Assembly: GCF_018455725.1 (NCBI RefSeq)
Contig: NZ_JAHCLR010000007.1
Coordinates: forward strand, 85,676-149,675
DNA from: Mycolicibacter acidiphilus
GTDB lineage: Bacteria; Actinomycetota; Actinomycetes; Mycobacteriales; Mycobacteriaceae
DNA: 64,000 nt
Direction of reading: 5' to 3'
This document shows, piece by piece, positions 1-12,048 of the stretch. The notes beneath the pieces were generated by a model, which saw only the letters and a program-made list of their open reading frames with translations, did not search any database and was not told the origin of the DNA. Within the stretch, counting starts at the first letter, position 1. Every line of letters begins with the position of its first letter. A program made the position numbers and the translations under genes.

Positions 1-179
1 TGCGGGACAGCGCAACCCCGGTCACCAGGGCCGAACTGGACGTGGCGTGGCCGGCCGACGACGTGCAGCGTGAGCGCGCCCTGGCCGCACTGCTCGCCGA
101 CGGACTGGCCGAGCGCACCGCCGACGGCAGGTTCGCGCTGCCCGGTCAGGACAGGAACGCCACGACCGCGTCGCGGTAG
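1..179 (+). CDS. mutY: MutY adenine DNA glycosylase, C-terminal end (partial)
   Basis: Only the last 58 codons lie in the window; the reading frame begins at base 3 and stops with TAG at 177-179. The visible sequence (PVTRAELDVAW, then ALLADGLAER and GRFALPGQ) resembles the end of mycobacterial MutY, which removes adenine mispaired with 8-oxoguanine in base excision repair. The catalytic and iron-sulfur parts would lie to the left, so the call rests on the tail and on gene order: mutY precedes the hydrolase and mhuD in M. tuberculosis. The 3' end overlaps the convergent hydrolase gene by 34 bases. Confidence 0.6.
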   Translation, partial: RDSATPVTRAELDVAWPADDVQRERALAALLADGLAERTADGRFALPGQDRNATTASR

Positions 180-916
180 ACCGCCGGCGCGTCGTCGTGC
201 ACCAGGTGGCCCGCTTCCGGCACCAGCAGATACTCACTGCGGCAACCGATCTCATGCATCCGGCGCATCTGCCCAGGCGGCGTCACCGAATTGCCCGCCT
301 CGATCAGCAGGGTGGGCGCCTGCACGGCGCGCCACTGCGACCAGTAGTCGCGGGTGCCCCATTCGGCGGCGATCTCGATCCAGCGCGCCATCTGGCCGTG
401 CAGTCGCCAGCCGGTCGGGGTGCGGTCGAACGCCGCCAGGAAATAGCGTCCCGCAACGTCGCCGAACTCGGCGATGATCTGCTCGGCGGAGTCGAACTCG
501 ACCGGCAGCGCGTGCGCCCACGGCTCCCACGGCCCGGTGGTGCGGCCCCGGAAGTCGGGCGCCATGTCCTCGACCACCAGCTTCGACACCAGTTCGGGAT
601 GCTCGGCGGCCAGGCACCAGGCGTGCAGCCCGCCCATCGAATGCCCGACCAGCCGCACCGGGACATCCAGCGCCGTCACGGCGGGGGCCAGGTCGGCGAC
701 GAACCGCTCGGTGGAGACCGGGTGGGGGTCGGCCACGTCGCGACCGCGGTGCCACGGGGCGTCGTAGGTGTAGACCGCGCCCAGCGAAGTCAGCCACGGC
801 AGTTGATCCGACCAGGTGCTGCCGCGGCCCATCAGCCCGTGGACGAGGATCACCGGTTCGCCGGTCCCGCCGCGATAGGTCAGGAGGTCGGGCGGTGTGG
901 TCGGCACAGCGGGCAC
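146..916 (-). CDS. Alpha/beta hydrolase
   Basis: A 256-residue alpha/beta-hydrolase-fold enzyme of unknown substrate. The oxyanion motif VHGLMG lies near residue 26, the nucleophile elbow GHSMGG near residue 92 supplies the catalytic serine, and the C-terminal GHLVHDDAP gives the histidine. No signal peptide is visible, so it should be cytoplasmic. It is the positional counterpart of Rv3591c. It is divergent from mhuD with only 14 bases between starts. The GTG at 916 is the longest start; a second in-frame GTG at 907 fits better if transcription begins from the minus-strand TAGGCT at 925-920. Confidence 0.85.
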   Translation of the reverse strand: MPAVPTTPPDLLTYRGGTGEPVILVHGLMGRGSTWSDQLPWLTSLGAVYTYDAPWHRGRDVADPHPVSTERFVADLAPAVTALDVPVRLVGHSMGGLHAWCLAAEHPELVSKLVVEDMAPDFRGRTTGPWEPWAHALPVEFDSAEQIIAEFGDVAGRYFLAAFDRTPTGWRLHGQMARWIEIAAEWGTRDYWSQWRAVQAPTLLIEAGNSVTPPGQMRRMHEIGCRSEYLLVPEAGHLVHDDAPAVYRDAVVAFLS

Positions 917-918
917 GG

Positions 919-924
919 TAGCCT
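919..924 (+). promoter_or_regulatory. -10 element of mhuD, leaderless; probably bidirectional
   Basis: TAGCCT is followed by six bases and then the ATG of mhuD, so transcription should begin at or next to the start codon. On the other strand the same bases read TAGGCT (925-920), a -10-like hexamer pointing at the divergent hydrolase. Confidence 0.5.
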
Positions 925-930
925 AACCGC

Positions 931-1245
931 ATGTCAGTGGTGAAGATCAACGCAATCTCCGTCCCCGAAGGCGCCGGCCCCGAGCTGGAGAAGCGATTCG
1001 CCGATCGGGCCGGAACGGTGGAGAACTCCCCTGGCTTCCAGGGCTTTCAGCTGCTGCGTCCGGTGAAGGGCGAGGACCGCTACTTCGTGGTGACCCAGTG
1101 GGAGTCCGACGAGGCGTACGAAGCGTGGGTGCGCGACCACTCGGCGGCCGCGCACAGCGGTTACGGGAAGCCGGTGTCGACCGGCGCCGGCAGCATGGAG
1201 TTCGAGGTCGTGCTCGACGTTGCCGGAACCGCCGCTCAGGCGTAA
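931..1245 (+). CDS. mhuD: MhuD heme-degrading monooxygenase
   Basis: A 104-residue ABM-fold enzyme (Rv3592 counterpart) that opens the heme ring and releases iron, yielding mycobilin rather than biliverdin in the M. tuberculosis enzyme. The three residues known to matter in that enzyme fall at identical positions: Asn7 in VVKIN, Trp66 in YEAWVRD and His75 in SAAAHSG. The length matches the family. There is no signal peptide; it acts in the cytoplasm as a dimer in the known structure. No Shine-Dalgarno is present; the start follows a -10 element by six bases. lpqF follows five bases after the stop. Confidence 0.95.
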   Translation: MSVVKINAISVPEGAGPELEKRFADRAGTVENSPGFQGFQLLRPVKGEDRYFVVTQWESDEAYEAWVRDHSAAAHSGYGKPVSTGAGSMEFEVVLDVAGTAAQA

Positions 1246-1249
1246 CCGG

Positions 1250-2584
1250 GTGCGGCGCCACCTCGCGGTATGCACGGTCGCCGTCCTGGTGGCGGCCGTC
1301 CCCGCCGCCGGTTGCGCCCCCTCCCCCGCACTGCCACCGGAGTCGGCGGAGACCGGCGTCTCGATACCGGTGACCACCGCGCCGGGTCTGCGCGCCAAGC
1401 AGACGATGGACATGCTCAACTCGGACTGGCCGATCGGCCCGGTCGGGGTGCGCACGCTGGCCGCACCGGCCAAGGTGGATCAGGTGGTGACCACCATGGA
1501 GTCGCTGTGGTGGGACCGCCCGTTCCGGGTTTCCAGCGTCGACATCGGCGCCGGCACCGCCACCCTGCACCTGATGACGTCCTACGGCGCCCGGCAGAAC
1601 ATCAAGATCCGCACCGACGACGCCGGGATGGTGGAGACGTTCAAACCGTCGACGGAGCCGCCGCGGATCCGCTCCTGGCACGACGTCGACACCGTGCTGA
1701 GCCGCACGGGAGCCCGGTATTCCTACCAGGCGGCCCGGGTCGACGGCGGGGTGTGCAAGCCGGTGGCGGGCGTCAACACCACGCAGCCGCTGCCGCTCGC
1801 GTCGATCTTCAAGCTGTACGTGTTGCTGGCGGTGGCCGACGAGGTGAAGGCGCACCGGGTGTCCTGGGACGATCCGCTGACGATCACCGGCCGCGCGAAG
1901 GTCGTCGGCTCCTCGGGGCTGGAGGAACTGCCCGACGGGGCGCACGTCTCGGTGCGGACCGCCGCCGAGAAGATGATCGCCACCAGCGACAACATGGCCA
2001 CTGATCTGCTGATCGGCCGGGTCGGGAAGCGCGCCGTCGAGCACGCGCTGGCCGTCGCCGGCCACCACGACCCGGCCGCGATGACGCCGTTTCCCACCAT
2101 GTACGAGATGTTCTCGATCGGCTGGGGCAAACCGGATCTGCGGGAGCAGTGGCAGCACGGCTCACCGCAGCAACGGGCGGCGCTGCTGAAAGACGCCGAT
2201 TCCCGCCCGTATGACCCGGACCCGCTCCGCGCGCATGTGCCGGCGTCGAAGTACGGGGCGGAGTGGTACGGCAGCGCCGCGGACATCTGCCGGGTGCACG
2301 TCGCACTGCAGCGCGGCGCCACCGGCGCGGCCGCACCGGTCCGGGAGATCCTGTCCGCGGTGCGCGGCATCGACCTGAGCCGTGAGCAGTGGCCGTACGT
2401 GGGCGCCAAAGCCGGTGGGCTCCCCGGCGACCTGACGTTCAGCTGGTACGCCATCGACCGTGGCGGTCAGCCGTGGGTGGTCAGCTTCCAGCTCAACTGG
2501 GACCGGGACCACGGAAAGAGCGTCGGCAGCTGGATGCTGCAGGTCGCCCGGCAGGCGTTCGCGCTGCTGCCGGCGAAGCACTAG
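1250..2584 (+). CDS. lpqF: LpqF, beta-lactamase-like lipoprotein
   Basis: A 444-residue exported lipoprotein of the serine beta-lactamase/PBP fold. I chose GTG 1250, just after the mhuD stop, because it gives a compact signal peptide ending in a lipobox (AAGC, Cys about residue 21); TTG 1220 would add ten residues inside mhuD. Active-site motifs are visible: SIFK (SxxK) near residue 185, SDN near 246, and KAG instead of KTG near 387. The natural substrate is not known. Counterpart of Rv3593. The close spacing suggests co-transcription with mhuD. Confidence 0.88.
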   Translation: MRRHLAVCTVAVLVAAVPAAGCAPSPALPPESAETGVSIPVTTAPGLRAKQTMDMLNSDWPIGPVGVRTLAAPAKVDQVVTTMESLWWDRPFRVSSVDIGAGTATLHLMTSYGARQNIKIRTDDAGMVETFKPSTEPPRIRSWHDVDTVLSRTGARYSYQAARVDGGVCKPVAGVNTTQPLPLASIFKLYVLLAVADEVKAHRVSWDDPLTITGRAKVVGSSGLEELPDGAHVSVRTAAEKMIATSDNMATDLLIGRVGKRAVEHALAVAGHHDPAAMTPFPTMYEMFSIGWGKPDLREQWQHGSPQQRAALLKDADSRPYDPDPLRAHVPASKYGAEWYGSAADICRVHVALQRGATGAAAPVREILSAVRGIDLSREQWPYVGAKAGGLPGDLTFSWYAIDRGGQPWVVSFQLNWDRDHGKSVGSWMLQVARQAFALLPAKH

Positions 2585-2602
2585 GCCCCGCCGGCAGCCC
2601 CA

Positions 2603-5134
<2,532 letters not shown>

Positions 5135-5305
5135 CGGCGGTTACCTGCTCTCCCTCAACATCGGTGCCATCCACTGTAGTAGGCGGCCACTTGCGTTGTG
5201 CGCCGGACGGGACAGGTGCGCACACGCGCATAAAACGGCCCGGACCGGTACGCCTGTCGCAACGTCGGGAAATCCGGAATCGTTTCCAATTCGGGCCGCG
5301 GACCG

Positions 5306-5322
5306 GTTCGCTGGAAGCGAAA
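5306..5322. promoter_or_regulatory. Candidate ClgR operator upstream of clpC1
   Basis: The 17 bases read GTTCGC-TGGAA-GCGAAA, matching the actinobacterial ClgR pattern (GTTCGC, five bases, GCG followed by purines). clpC1 is a known ClgR target in M. tuberculosis. The site touches the foot of the lsr2 terminator hairpin. Confidence 0.5.
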
Positions 5323-5365
5323 ACGACCGGCCCGGCGTCGCCTCGCGGCGGCCGGACCGGTCGTT
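5322..5365 (-). terminator. Terminator after lsr2
   Basis: Inverted repeat with arms AACGACCGG (5322-5330) and CCGGTCGTT (5357-5365), with further G/C pairing inside. It starts 15 bases after the lsr2 stop; in the lsr2 transcript the stem runs into a short U run. Confidence 0.7.
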
Positions 5366-5380
5366 CTGCCGTGCGTGTTT

Positions 5381-5716
5381 TTAGGTCGCCGCGTGGAACG
5401 CGTCGATGATGTCCGCCGGGATGCGCCCGCGGGTCGACACATTGTGTCCGTTGCGCCGCGCCCACTCCCGGATCGCCGCGCTCTGCTCGCGGTCGATGGT
5501 CCCGCGCCGGCCCTCACCGGACCGGCCGCGCCGACGGCCGCCGACGCGACGGCCCGCGTCGGCCCACTTCTTCAGCTCGGCGCGCAGTTTCGCCGCATTC
5601 TTGCTCGAAAGGTCGATCTCGTAGGTGACTCCGTCGACGCCGAATTCCACCGTTTCGTCGGCGGCACCCTCACCATCGAAATCATCGATCAAGGTGACGG
5701 TCACTTTTTTCGCCAC
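5381..5716 (-). CDS. lsr2: Lsr2 nucleoid-associated xenogeneic silencer
   Basis: A 111-residue H-NS-like protein that bridges AT-rich DNA and represses horizontally acquired and cell-wall genes. The N-terminal dimerisation domain begins [16 protein letters not shown] basic, Arg/Gly-rich linker (about residues 56-72) leads to the C-terminal DNA-binding domain, where the RGR triad that inserts in the minor groove is at residues 96-98. GTG start preceded by AGGGG. It has its own terminator and an AT-rich upstream region (5717-5840) shared with no divergent gene, so it is probably monocistronic. Confidence 0.98.
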   Translation of the reverse strand: MAKKVTVTLIDDFDGEGAADETVEFGVDGVTYEIDLSSKNAAKLRAELKKWADAGRRVGGRRRGRSGEGRRGTIDREQSAAIREWARRNGHNVSTRGRIPADIIDAFHAAT

Positions 5717-5840
5717 TGGCTCACCCCTTAGTTAACGTTGATGCGCACATGCTGTGCGGAAGACTGATGCGGATTCGGCCCCGTCAACCAATGTGCCATA
5801 AATATTCGGTTGCTTCAACACAACCACCCGACCAGCCTGT

Positions 5841-7361
5841 TCAGTTGGTGTGTCGGCGAACAATCGGGAACAAAACCGTTTCCCTAATTGACAGTCCGGT
5901 CAGCACCATCAGCAGGCGATCAATGCCCATTCCAGTGCCGGTGCACGGCGGCATGGCGTACTCCATCGCGGCGAGAAAGTCCTCGTCAAGCAGCATTGCC
6001 TCGTCGTCGCCGGCCGCCGCCGCACGCGCCTGGGCGGCGAACCGCTCCCGCTGCACCACCGGGTCGACGAGTTCGGAGTACCCGGTCGCCAGTTCGACGC
6101 CGCGCATGTACAGGTCCCATTTCTCGGTGACGCCCGCCACGCTACGGTGCTGCCTGGTCAACGGCGTCGTCTCGACCGGGAAATCGCGGACGAAGGTGGG
6201 CGCGGTCAATTGATGGCCGACGGCGTGCTCCCACAGTTCCTCGATCAGCTTGCCGTGCCCGTACCCGCGGTCGGTGGGGATCTCCACATTCAGGCCGTCG
6301 GCGATCGCCCACAGCCGGTCGACGCCGGTAGCCGGCGTGATCTCCTCATCGAGCGCCGCCGACAGCGACGGATACATTTCCAGCGACGCCCATTCCCCGT
6401 CGATGTCGTAGACGCTGCCGTCCGGCATCGGCAGCTGCCGGGTGCCGATCGCCTCGTCGGCGACCTCCTGAATAATCTCGCGGGTCGCGGTCGCCGAATC
6501 GTCGTAGGTGCCGTAGGCCTGGTAGGTCTCCAGCATTGAGAACTCCGGCGAATGCGTGGAATCCGCTCCTTCGTTTCGGAACACCCGATTGAGTTCGAAG
6601 ACCCGGTCGAAGCCGCCCACTATGCACCGCTTCAAGAACAGCTCCGGCGCGATTCGCAGGTAAAGGTCGGCGTCGAGGGCGTTGGAATGCGTGACGAACG
6701 GCCGGGCCGCGGCGCCGCCGGCCAGCGTCTGCAGCATCGGCGTCTCCACCTCCAGGAAGCCGCGCCGCTCCAGCGCATGGCGGACCGCTCGGATCACCTG
6801 AATGCGCTGCCGGGCCACCTGGCGGGCCTCCGGGCGCACGATCAGGTCGACGTACCGCTGGCGCACCCGGGACTCTTCGCTCATCTCCTTGTGCGCGACC
6901 GGCAGCGGCCGCAACGCCTTGGAGGCCAACTGCCAGGAGTCGGCGAGCACCGAGAGCTCACCGCGGCGGGAACTGATCACCTCGCCGTGCACGAACACGA
7001 TGTCGCCGAGGTCGACGTCGGCCTTCCAGGCTTCCAGGGACTCCTCGCCGACCCCGGCCAGGCTGATCATCGCCTGCAACTGGGTGCCGTCGCCCTCCTG
7101 CAGGGTGGCGAAGCACAGCTTGCCGGAGTTCCGGGCGAACACCACCCGGCCGGCGATGCCGACGACGTCACCGGTGGCGGTGTCGACGGGAAGCTCCGGG
7201 TACTTCGCCCGCACCTCGGCCAGCGTGTGGGTGCGGGCCACGGAAACCGGGTAGGGGTCGCGGCCCTCGTCCAGCAGCCGGGCCCGTTTGTCCCGGCGGA
7301 TCCGGAACTGCTCGGGGAGGTCAGATTCGGCGGCTGGGGTGGGTGCGTCGGCGGAGCTCAC
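5841..7361 (-). CDS. lysS: Lysyl-tRNA synthetase, class II
   Basis: A 506-residue class II synthetase that charges tRNA-Lys. An N-terminal OB-fold (about residues 60-160) binds the anticodon. The catalytic domain carries motif 2 ([14 protein letters not shown]) and motif 3 (GTGMGIDRL) near the end. The frame is open upstream, but GTG 7361 gives the family length (M. tuberculosis 505) and follows the -10 hexamer TAAGCT by eight bases, indicating a leaderless message. No MprF-like membrane domain is fused, so this is LysS and not LysX. Confidence 0.95.
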   Translation of the reverse strand: MSSADAPTPAAESDLPEQFRIRRDKRARLLDEGRDPYPVSVARTHTLAEVRAKYPELPVDTATGDVVGIAGRVVFARNSGKLCFATLQEGDGTQLQAMISLAGVGEESLEAWKADVDLGDIVFVHGEVISSRRGELSVLADSWQLASKALRPLPVAHKEMSEESRVRQRYVDLIVRPEARQVARQRIQVIRAVRHALERRGFLEVETPMLQTLAGGAAARPFVTHSNALDADLYLRIAPELFLKRCIVGGFDRVFELNRVFRNEGADSTHSPEFSMLETYQAYGTYDDSATATREIIQEVADEAIGTRQLPMPDGSVYDIDGEWASLEMYPSLSAALDEEITPATGVDRLWAIADGLNVEIPTDRGYGHGKLIEELWEHAVGHQLTAPTFVRDFPVETTPLTRQHRSVAGVTEKWDLYMRGVELATGYSELVDPVVQRERFAAQARAAAAGDDEAMLLDEDFLAAMEYAMPPCTGTGMGIDRLLMVLTGLSIRETVLFPIVRRHTN

Positions 7362-7369
7362 GACCTGCC

Positions 7370-7375
7370 AGCTTA
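7370..7375 (-). promoter_or_regulatory. -10 element of lysS (leaderless)
   Basis: Minus-strand TAAGCT lies eight bases before GTG 7361. No Shine-Dalgarno is visible between them. Confidence 0.4.
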
Positions 7376-7404
7376 GATGAACCCCTCGGACGCGAAGACG
7401 GCGC

Positions 7405-8214
7405 TCAGCGCGCCGGCCGCAACCGCCCGCGCTGGCTGTCCCGGTTGCGCTCGTACACCAGGCGCAGGCCGTCCAGGGTGAGGTTGGCGTCGTAGTGGTC
7501 AACGGTCTGCAGGTCGGGCAGCAGCAGCGGGGCGGTGTGCCCGGTGGCCACCACGGTGACGTCGCCGGTGACGACGCCGTCGTCGAGGATGCGCCGCACC
7601 AGACCGTCGACCAGCCCGGCGAACCCGAACAGCGCGCCGGCCTGCATGCACTCGACGGTGTTCTTGCCGATCACCGACCGGGGCCGGGTCAGCTCGACGC
7701 GGCGCAGCCCCGCCGACCGAGCGGCGGCCGCATCCGAGGAGATCTGCACCCCGGGGGCGATGGCGCCGCCGAGGAACTCGCCCTTGGCCGAGACCACGTC
7801 GACGCAGATCGCCGAGCCGAAGTCGATGACGATGGCCGCGGTCTGGAACTTGTGAAACGCCGCCAGGGCGTTGACGATCCGGTCCGCGCCGACTTCCTTG
7901 GGGTTGTCGACCAGCAGCGGGATGCCGGTGCGCACCCCCGGCTCGATCAACACCGACGACACCGAGGGCCAGTACTGATCCAGCATGGCCCGCACCTCGT
8001 GCAGCACCGACGGCACCGTGGACAGCGCCGCCGCGCCGGTGACCTGCTCGCCGTCGTCGCCGATCAGACCGTCGAGGGTGAGTGCCAGTTCATCGGCGGT
8101 GATCTCCGCTTCGGTGCGAATCCGCCACTGCTGCACGACGTTCGCGTGCTCACCGGAACCGGTGAGCAGACCGATCACGGTGTGGGTGTTGCGGACGTCG
8201 ATCGCCAGCAGCAC
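7405..8214 (-). CDS. coaX: CoaX, type III pantothenate kinase
   Basis: A 269-residue ASKHA-fold enzyme that phosphorylates pantothenate, the first step from pantothenate to CoA. The phosphate-binding motif [10 protein letters not shown] is at residues 6-15, and [12 protein letters not shown] near residue 127 gives the second. The start lies two bases from the panD stop, so it is translated with panC and panD. In M. tuberculosis the housekeeping activity comes from type I CoaA and the CoaX copy (Rv3600c) appears inactive in vitro, so activity here should not be assumed. Confidence 0.92.
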   Translation of the reverse strand: MLLAIDVRNTHTVIGLLTGSGEHANVVQQWRIRTEAEITADELALTLDGLIGDDGEQVTGAAALSTVPSVLHEVRAMLDQYWPSVSSVLIEPGVRTGIPLLVDNPKEVGADRIVNALAAFHKFQTAAIVIDFGSAICVDVVSAKGEFLGGAIAPGVQISSDAAAARSAGLRRVELTRPRSVIGKNTVECMQAGALFGFAGLVDGLVRRILDDGVVTGDVTVVATGHTAPLLLPDLQTVDHYDANLTLDGLRLVYERNRDSQRGRLRPAR

Positions 8215-8216
8215 GG

Positions 8217-8633
8217 CTACCCCACGCTTCGAGGCGAAAGCAAGCCGGAGGCGTCATCCGGCACGAACGCCGGATCGCTGCCCAGGTCGACCTGCTGGTT
8301 CTTCGCATCCACGAAGACGATGCGGGGCTGGTACTCCCGGGCCTCGGCGTCGGCCATCGTCCCGTAGGCGATCAGGATCACCAGGTCACCGGGGTGCACC
8401 AGATGCGCTGCGGCGCCGTTGATTCCGATGATGCCGGTGCCGCGCTCCCCAGTGATGGCGTAGGTGACCAGCCGATTGCCGTTGTCGATGTCGACGATCG
8501 TCACCTGCTCACCCTCCAGCAGGTCGGCGGCATCCATCAGGTCGGCGTCGATGGTCACCGAGCCGACGTAGTGCAGGTCCGCCTGGGTGACGGTGGCGCG
8601 GTGGATCTTCGACTTGAGCATCGTCCGAAACAT
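8217..8633 (-). CDS. panD: PanD, aspartate 1-decarboxylase proenzyme
   Basis: A 138-residue pyruvoyl enzyme that makes beta-alanine from aspartate for pantothenate synthesis. With ATG 8633 as start, the self-cleavage site falls at Gly24-Ser25 (YVGS), exactly as in characterised PanD, where Ser25 becomes the pyruvoyl group. GGAGG lies five bases upstream of this ATG, supporting it over the TTG one codon earlier. Its C-terminal tail is the region where pyrazinoic acid resistance changes are found in M. tuberculosis. Lies between panC and coaX. Confidence 0.96.
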   Translation of the reverse strand: MFRTMLKSKIHRATVTQADLHYVGSVTIDADLMDAADLLEGEQVTIVDIDNGNRLVTYAITGERGTGIIGINGAAAHLVHPGDLVILIAYGTMADAEAREYQPRIVFVDAKNQQVDLGSDPAFVPDDASGLLSPRSVG

Positions 8634-8647
8634 CAATTCCTCCGGTG

Positions 8648-9535
8648 TTATTCGGGAGTTCCGAGTGTGATGGCGGCATTGTCGAGCAGCCGGGTGGTGC
8701 CGACGCGGGCCGCGATCAGCAGCCGGCCGCGTCCGTTGACCGGGGCCGGTCCGAGACCGGTGCCGCGCACCTGCAGGTAGTCGACGTCGACGGCGGGCGT
8801 CGCCGCCAGCGTGGCGGTCGCCGCGTCCAGCACGGCCTGCGCGCCGGCCGGGGCGGCATGCTCACCGGCCGCCAGCGCCGCCGACAGCGCGGTGGCGGCT
8901 TCGCGCTGCGCCGGGTCGAGGTAGCGGTTGCGCGACGACATCGCCAGGCCGTCGGTCTCCCGCACGGTCGGCACGCCGACCACCTGGACGTCGAGATTGA
9001 GGTCGTCGACCATCTGGCGGATCAGCACCAGCTGCTGGTAGTCCTTCTCACCGAACAGCGCCCGGTCCGGCCGCACGATCGACAGCAACTTGCACACCAC
9101 GGTCAGCACCCCGTCGAAGTGCCCGGGGCGGGCCGCGCCCTCCAGTTCGTCGCCGAGCGGACCGGCGTGCACCGCGGTACGCGGGCCGTCGGGGTACATC
9201 GCCGCCGCGGTCGGGGTGAACACCACCTCGACCCCGGCGTCGCGCAGCAGCGCCAGGTCGTCGTCGAGGGTGCGCGGGTAGGCGTCGAGGTCCTCACCGG
9301 CGCCGAACTGCAGCGGGTTCACGAAGATCGAGACCACCACCACCGCACCGGGCACCTGCCGCGCCGCCCGCACCAGGGCCAGGTGCCCGTCGTGCAGGGC
9401 GCCCATGGTCGGCACCAGCACCACCCGGCGGCCGATGCCCCGCAGCGCCCGGCTGACACGGGCGACCTCGTCGGGTCGGGTGTAGACGTTGAGCTCCCCC
9501 GCGGTGTAGGCGCGCGAGCCGGCCGGCGCCGTCAC
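8648..9535 (-). CDS. panC: PanC, pantothenate synthetase
   Basis: A 295-residue ATP-dependent ligase joining pantoate and beta-alanine. Visible motifs are [13 protein letters not shown] (HIGH-like, near residue 43), [27 protein letters not shown] and the KMSKS-like MSSRNRYL. The open frame runs far upstream, but GTG 9535 overlaps the stop of the DUF2520 gene (GTGA) and begins just before the conserved N-terminus. Probably translated by coupling. Confidence 0.96.
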   Translation of the reverse strand: MTAPAGSRAYTAGELNVYTRPDEVARVSRALRGIGRRVVLVPTMGALHDGHLALVRAARQVPGAVVVVSIFVNPLQFGAGEDLDAYPRTLDDDLALLRDAGVEVVFTPTAAAMYPDGPRTAVHAGPLGDELEGAARPGHFDGVLTVVCKLLSIVRPDRALFGEKDYQQLVLIRQMVDDLNLDVQVVGVPTVRETDGLAMSSRNRYLDPAQREAATALSAALAAGEHAAPAGAQAVLDAATATLAATPAVDVDYLQVRGTGLGPAPVNGRGRLLIAARVGTTRLLDNAAITLGTPE

Positions 9536-10410
9536 CGGGCCAGCACCGTCAGCACGTCGTCGCCGGCGTGCACCGCCTGGGCGGTGCGCAGCGCGGTGCT
9601 CCGGTAGGCCTCCGCCAGCTCCGGTGCCGCAGCGTTGAGCGCGGCGAGATGCCGGACGACGGTGGCCGCGTCGCCGCGGGCGATGGGGCCGGTGAGGGCG
9701 GCCCGGCCGTGCTGCAGGGTGTTCTCCACCGCGGCCCGCACCAGCGGCCCGAGCACCCGTTCGGCGACGCCGTCGGGGTCGCCGGCCAGCGCCACCCGCA
9801 ACGCGGCCAGCGCGTCGTCGATCACGGTGACGACGTGGTTGCCACCGTGGCAGAGCGCGGCGTGGTAGAGCACCCGGGCGCTGTCGTCGACCCGGACCGG
9901 CTGGGCGCCGATCTCCAGGGTCAGCGCCTCGGCGATGGCGTAGCCGATCTCGTCGGCGGCGGTGATCCCGAAGCAGCTCTCGGTCAGCCGCTCGATGTCC
10001 TCGTCGGCGCCGGTGAACGCCATCGCCGGGTGGATGGCCAGCGGCAGGCAGCCCTGCTCGGTCAGCGGCGCCAGCACGCCGATGCCGTTGGCACCGGAGG
10101 TGTGCACGACGATCGTCCCGGGCCGGACCGCCGCGGTGGCGGCCAGGCCGGCGACCATCGGCGCCAGTTCGGTGTCGGGGACGGCCAGCAGCAGCAGTTC
10201 GGCGCTGCCGGCCACCTCGTGGGCGGGCAGCACCGGGGTGTCCGGCAGCCGGCGCCGGGCACGCCGCTGGGATTCCTCGGAGATGGCGCTGCATGCCACC
10301 ACGACGTGGTCGGCGCGCTCCAGCGCGACGCCCAGGGCGGTGCCGACCCGGCCGGCGGAGATGACGCCGACCTTGAGCCGGGCCGGCCGCAAACCGTCGA
10401 ACTGCACCAT
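9532..10410 (-). CDS. Rossmann-like/DUF2520 protein, possible PanG-type ketopantoate reductase
   Basis: A 292-residue protein with an N-terminal NAD(P)-binding Rossmann fold ([18 protein letters not shown] near residue 12) and a helical DUF2520 domain in the C-terminal half. Counterpart of Rv3603c. It overlaps panC by four bases at the head of the pantothenate genes. A DUF2520 protein, PanG, replaces the usual ketopantoate reductase in Francisella, so a role in making pantoate is a reasonable inference, not shown. ATG 10410 is chosen because GAGG lies nine bases upstream; GTG 10425 is possible. Confidence 0.8.
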   Translation of the reverse strand: MVQFDGLRPARLKVGVISAGRVGTALGVALERADHVVVACSAISEESQRRARRRLPDTPVLPAHEVAGSAELLLLAVPDTELAPMVAGLAATAAVRPGTIVVHTSGANGIGVLAPLTEQGCLPLAIHPAMAFTGADEDIERLTESCFGITAADEIGYAIAEALTLEIGAQPVRVDDSARVLYHAALCHGGNHVVTVIDDALAALRVALAGDPDGVAERVLGPLVRAAVENTLQHGRAALTGPIARGDAATVVRHLAALNAAAPELAEAYRSTALRTAQAVHAGDDVLTVLAR

Positions 10411-10530
10411 CGCAGACGACCTCACAGGTTCTCTTGGTTTCGTTCCAGTCCCGCGTTGCGGGTACCGGACGGTCGCCGGTGAGTCTATCCCGATCGGTGT
10501 TGAACCTGCGAGTGACGTTGGTCGCAGCGG

Positions 10531-11919
10531 CTACTCGGCGCGGCGGCGCCGGCCACCAGAACCGGGCTCGGGCTGCAACCGCGCCAGCAGGTCGGCGACC
10601 GACTGGCCGCCGGTGTCGGTCTCCGATTCGGCGCCGTTGGAGTGCCGGGACGCGCTGGGCGCCGGGACCTCGACGGGCGGGGCGGGTGCGACGGGCGGGG
10701 GTCCGGCGTGCCGCCCGACCGGGCCGCCGGCGGATTGCTCCACGGCATCGGCGGCGTGTCGGGATTCGGCGCGACGCCGACCACCCCGGTACGGCTGGGC
10801 CGGTTCCGGTTGCGGGGGCGCCGGTGGCGGCTCCCAGCCGGGCGCCGGACCGCTGAAGGCCTCCGCCTCGTCGGCGCGCCGGCGATGCCGGGACGGCGCC
10901 GGCGGTTCCACGACCGGCGGGGGCGGTGGTGGCGGCGGGGTGGGCGCGCTCTCGGATCGATGGTGGCCGGTCCGCTCGGGTTGGCTGGGGGTCCAGTTGC
11001 TGCCGGGGGTGCCCGGCGGCAGCCACTCCCCTTCGGCACCAACCGGTTTCCAGGCAGCACCGGACGATGCGGCCGGCTCGACGAGCTGCGGCGGCGGCGG
11101 AACCGGCGGAACCGGCAGCGGTGGCGGTGGCGGCGGTGGCGGTGCCGGTTCGCGGCGGGGTTCCGGTGCGACGTAGGGCTGCGCCGGTCCGGCCCAGCGG
11201 CCGGCGTCGGGTTGCGCGGGTTCTTCGTCCGCCGCACGGCGGTGCGAGCCGCGGCCGGGTGCGGTCGGCGGCGCAGGTGGCGGAGGTGGCGGAGGTGGCG
11301 GCGGGGTGGGGATCCGCACCTCCGGCACGTCGATGATCGGGTTCTCGGCGGTCTCACCGGCCCGGTCGGGTGTGTACTTCGAGCTGACCGCCGGGGTCAC
11401 CCGGGTCTCCGTGGTGCTCTCGTTGCGCGCCCAGTCGCTGTAGGCGCGGACCGTGGTGCGCTCCTGCTCCAGCGCCGGCCGGTCGCTCAGGTCGGCGTCG
11501 AACAGAATCTCCAGGTTGGCGCGCAGCGCGGCCAGTTCGGTGCGCAGCGCCGCGACCTCGTCAGCGGCCTGCGCCCGCAGTTCGGAGGCGAGTTCGCGCC
11601 GCAACTGTGACTCCACCGTCAGCTCGTATTCCCGGCGAGCCGATATCTCCCGGTCCAACTGCAGGTCGTAGACGAGTTTCAGGTCACGGGCCCGCGCCTG
11701 GTCGACATCGCTCTGCCGCCGGTAGATCACCGACACGAACGCCGCGACGACCGCGGCCCACAGTGCCATGATGACCGCGAGCTTGAGCAACTCCACCCGG
11801 CTGGTGAACACCAGGGCCGAACTCGCGGCGATCGCCAGCACCAGCAACGCCGTCAGCAGAGCCCAGCCCGGCCGTCGGACACCGCGTGGGGTCCGGCCGC
11901 GGGACAGGACGGACGTCAT
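10531..11919 (-). CDS. Proline-rich membrane protein (Rv3604c-like)
   Basis: A 462-residue protein with no known activity. Two closely spaced membrane helices lie at about residues 19-40 and 45-66. A charged predicted coiled coil (about 70-150) follows, rich in Arg/Glu heptads. The C-terminal 280 residues are dominated by proline runs, including tracts of eight to ten prolines, broken by basic RRRA-like patches. Both ends should be cytoplasmic. Counterpart of Rv3604c, reported essential in transposon screens. It sits between the folate and pantothenate genes on the same strand but with about 100-base gaps on each side. Function unknown. Confidence 0.85.
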   Translation of the reverse strand: MTSVLSRGRTPRGVRRPGWALLTALLVLAIAASSALVFTSRVELLKLAVIMALWAAVVAAFVSVIYRRQSDVDQARARDLKLVYDLQLDREISARREYELTVESQLRRELASELRAQAADEVAALRTELAALRANLEILFDADLSDRPALEQERTTVRAYSDWARNESTTETRVTPAVSSKYTPDRAGETAENPIIDVPEVRIPTPPPPPPPPPPAPPTAPGRGSHRRAADEEPAQPDAGRWAGPAQPYVAPEPRREPAPPPPPPPPLPVPPVPPPPQLVEPAASSGAAWKPVGAEGEWLPPGTPGSNWTPSQPERTGHHRSESAPTPPPPPPPPVVEPPAPSRHRRRADEAEAFSGPAPGWEPPPAPPQPEPAQPYRGGRRRAESRHAADAVEQSAGGPVGRHAGPPPVAPAPPVEVPAPSASRHSNGAESETDTGGQSVADLLARLQPEPGSGGRRRRAE

Positions 11920-12048
11920 CTGCGCCGCTCCTCCTCATCGCGTCGGTGCCCGCAAACGGGTGGCCGCCCCACCGCATCGTCGCTGACGAGCATGGGCCGA
12001 CTGTACCGCTACGAGGTCAATCCGCGTGTCGCCCCGCTCCGGCGATTC

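Noticed and set aside
8648-11026. Possible 792-residue PanC fusion
   Set aside because: The upstream part is an out-of-frame reading of the DUF2520 and proline-rich genes; PanC begins at GTG 9535.
10531-11400. Triplet-rich GGC/GGT runs as a DNA repeat array
   Set aside because: They encode the proline tracts of the membrane protein on the other strand; no regular unit beyond codon repetition.
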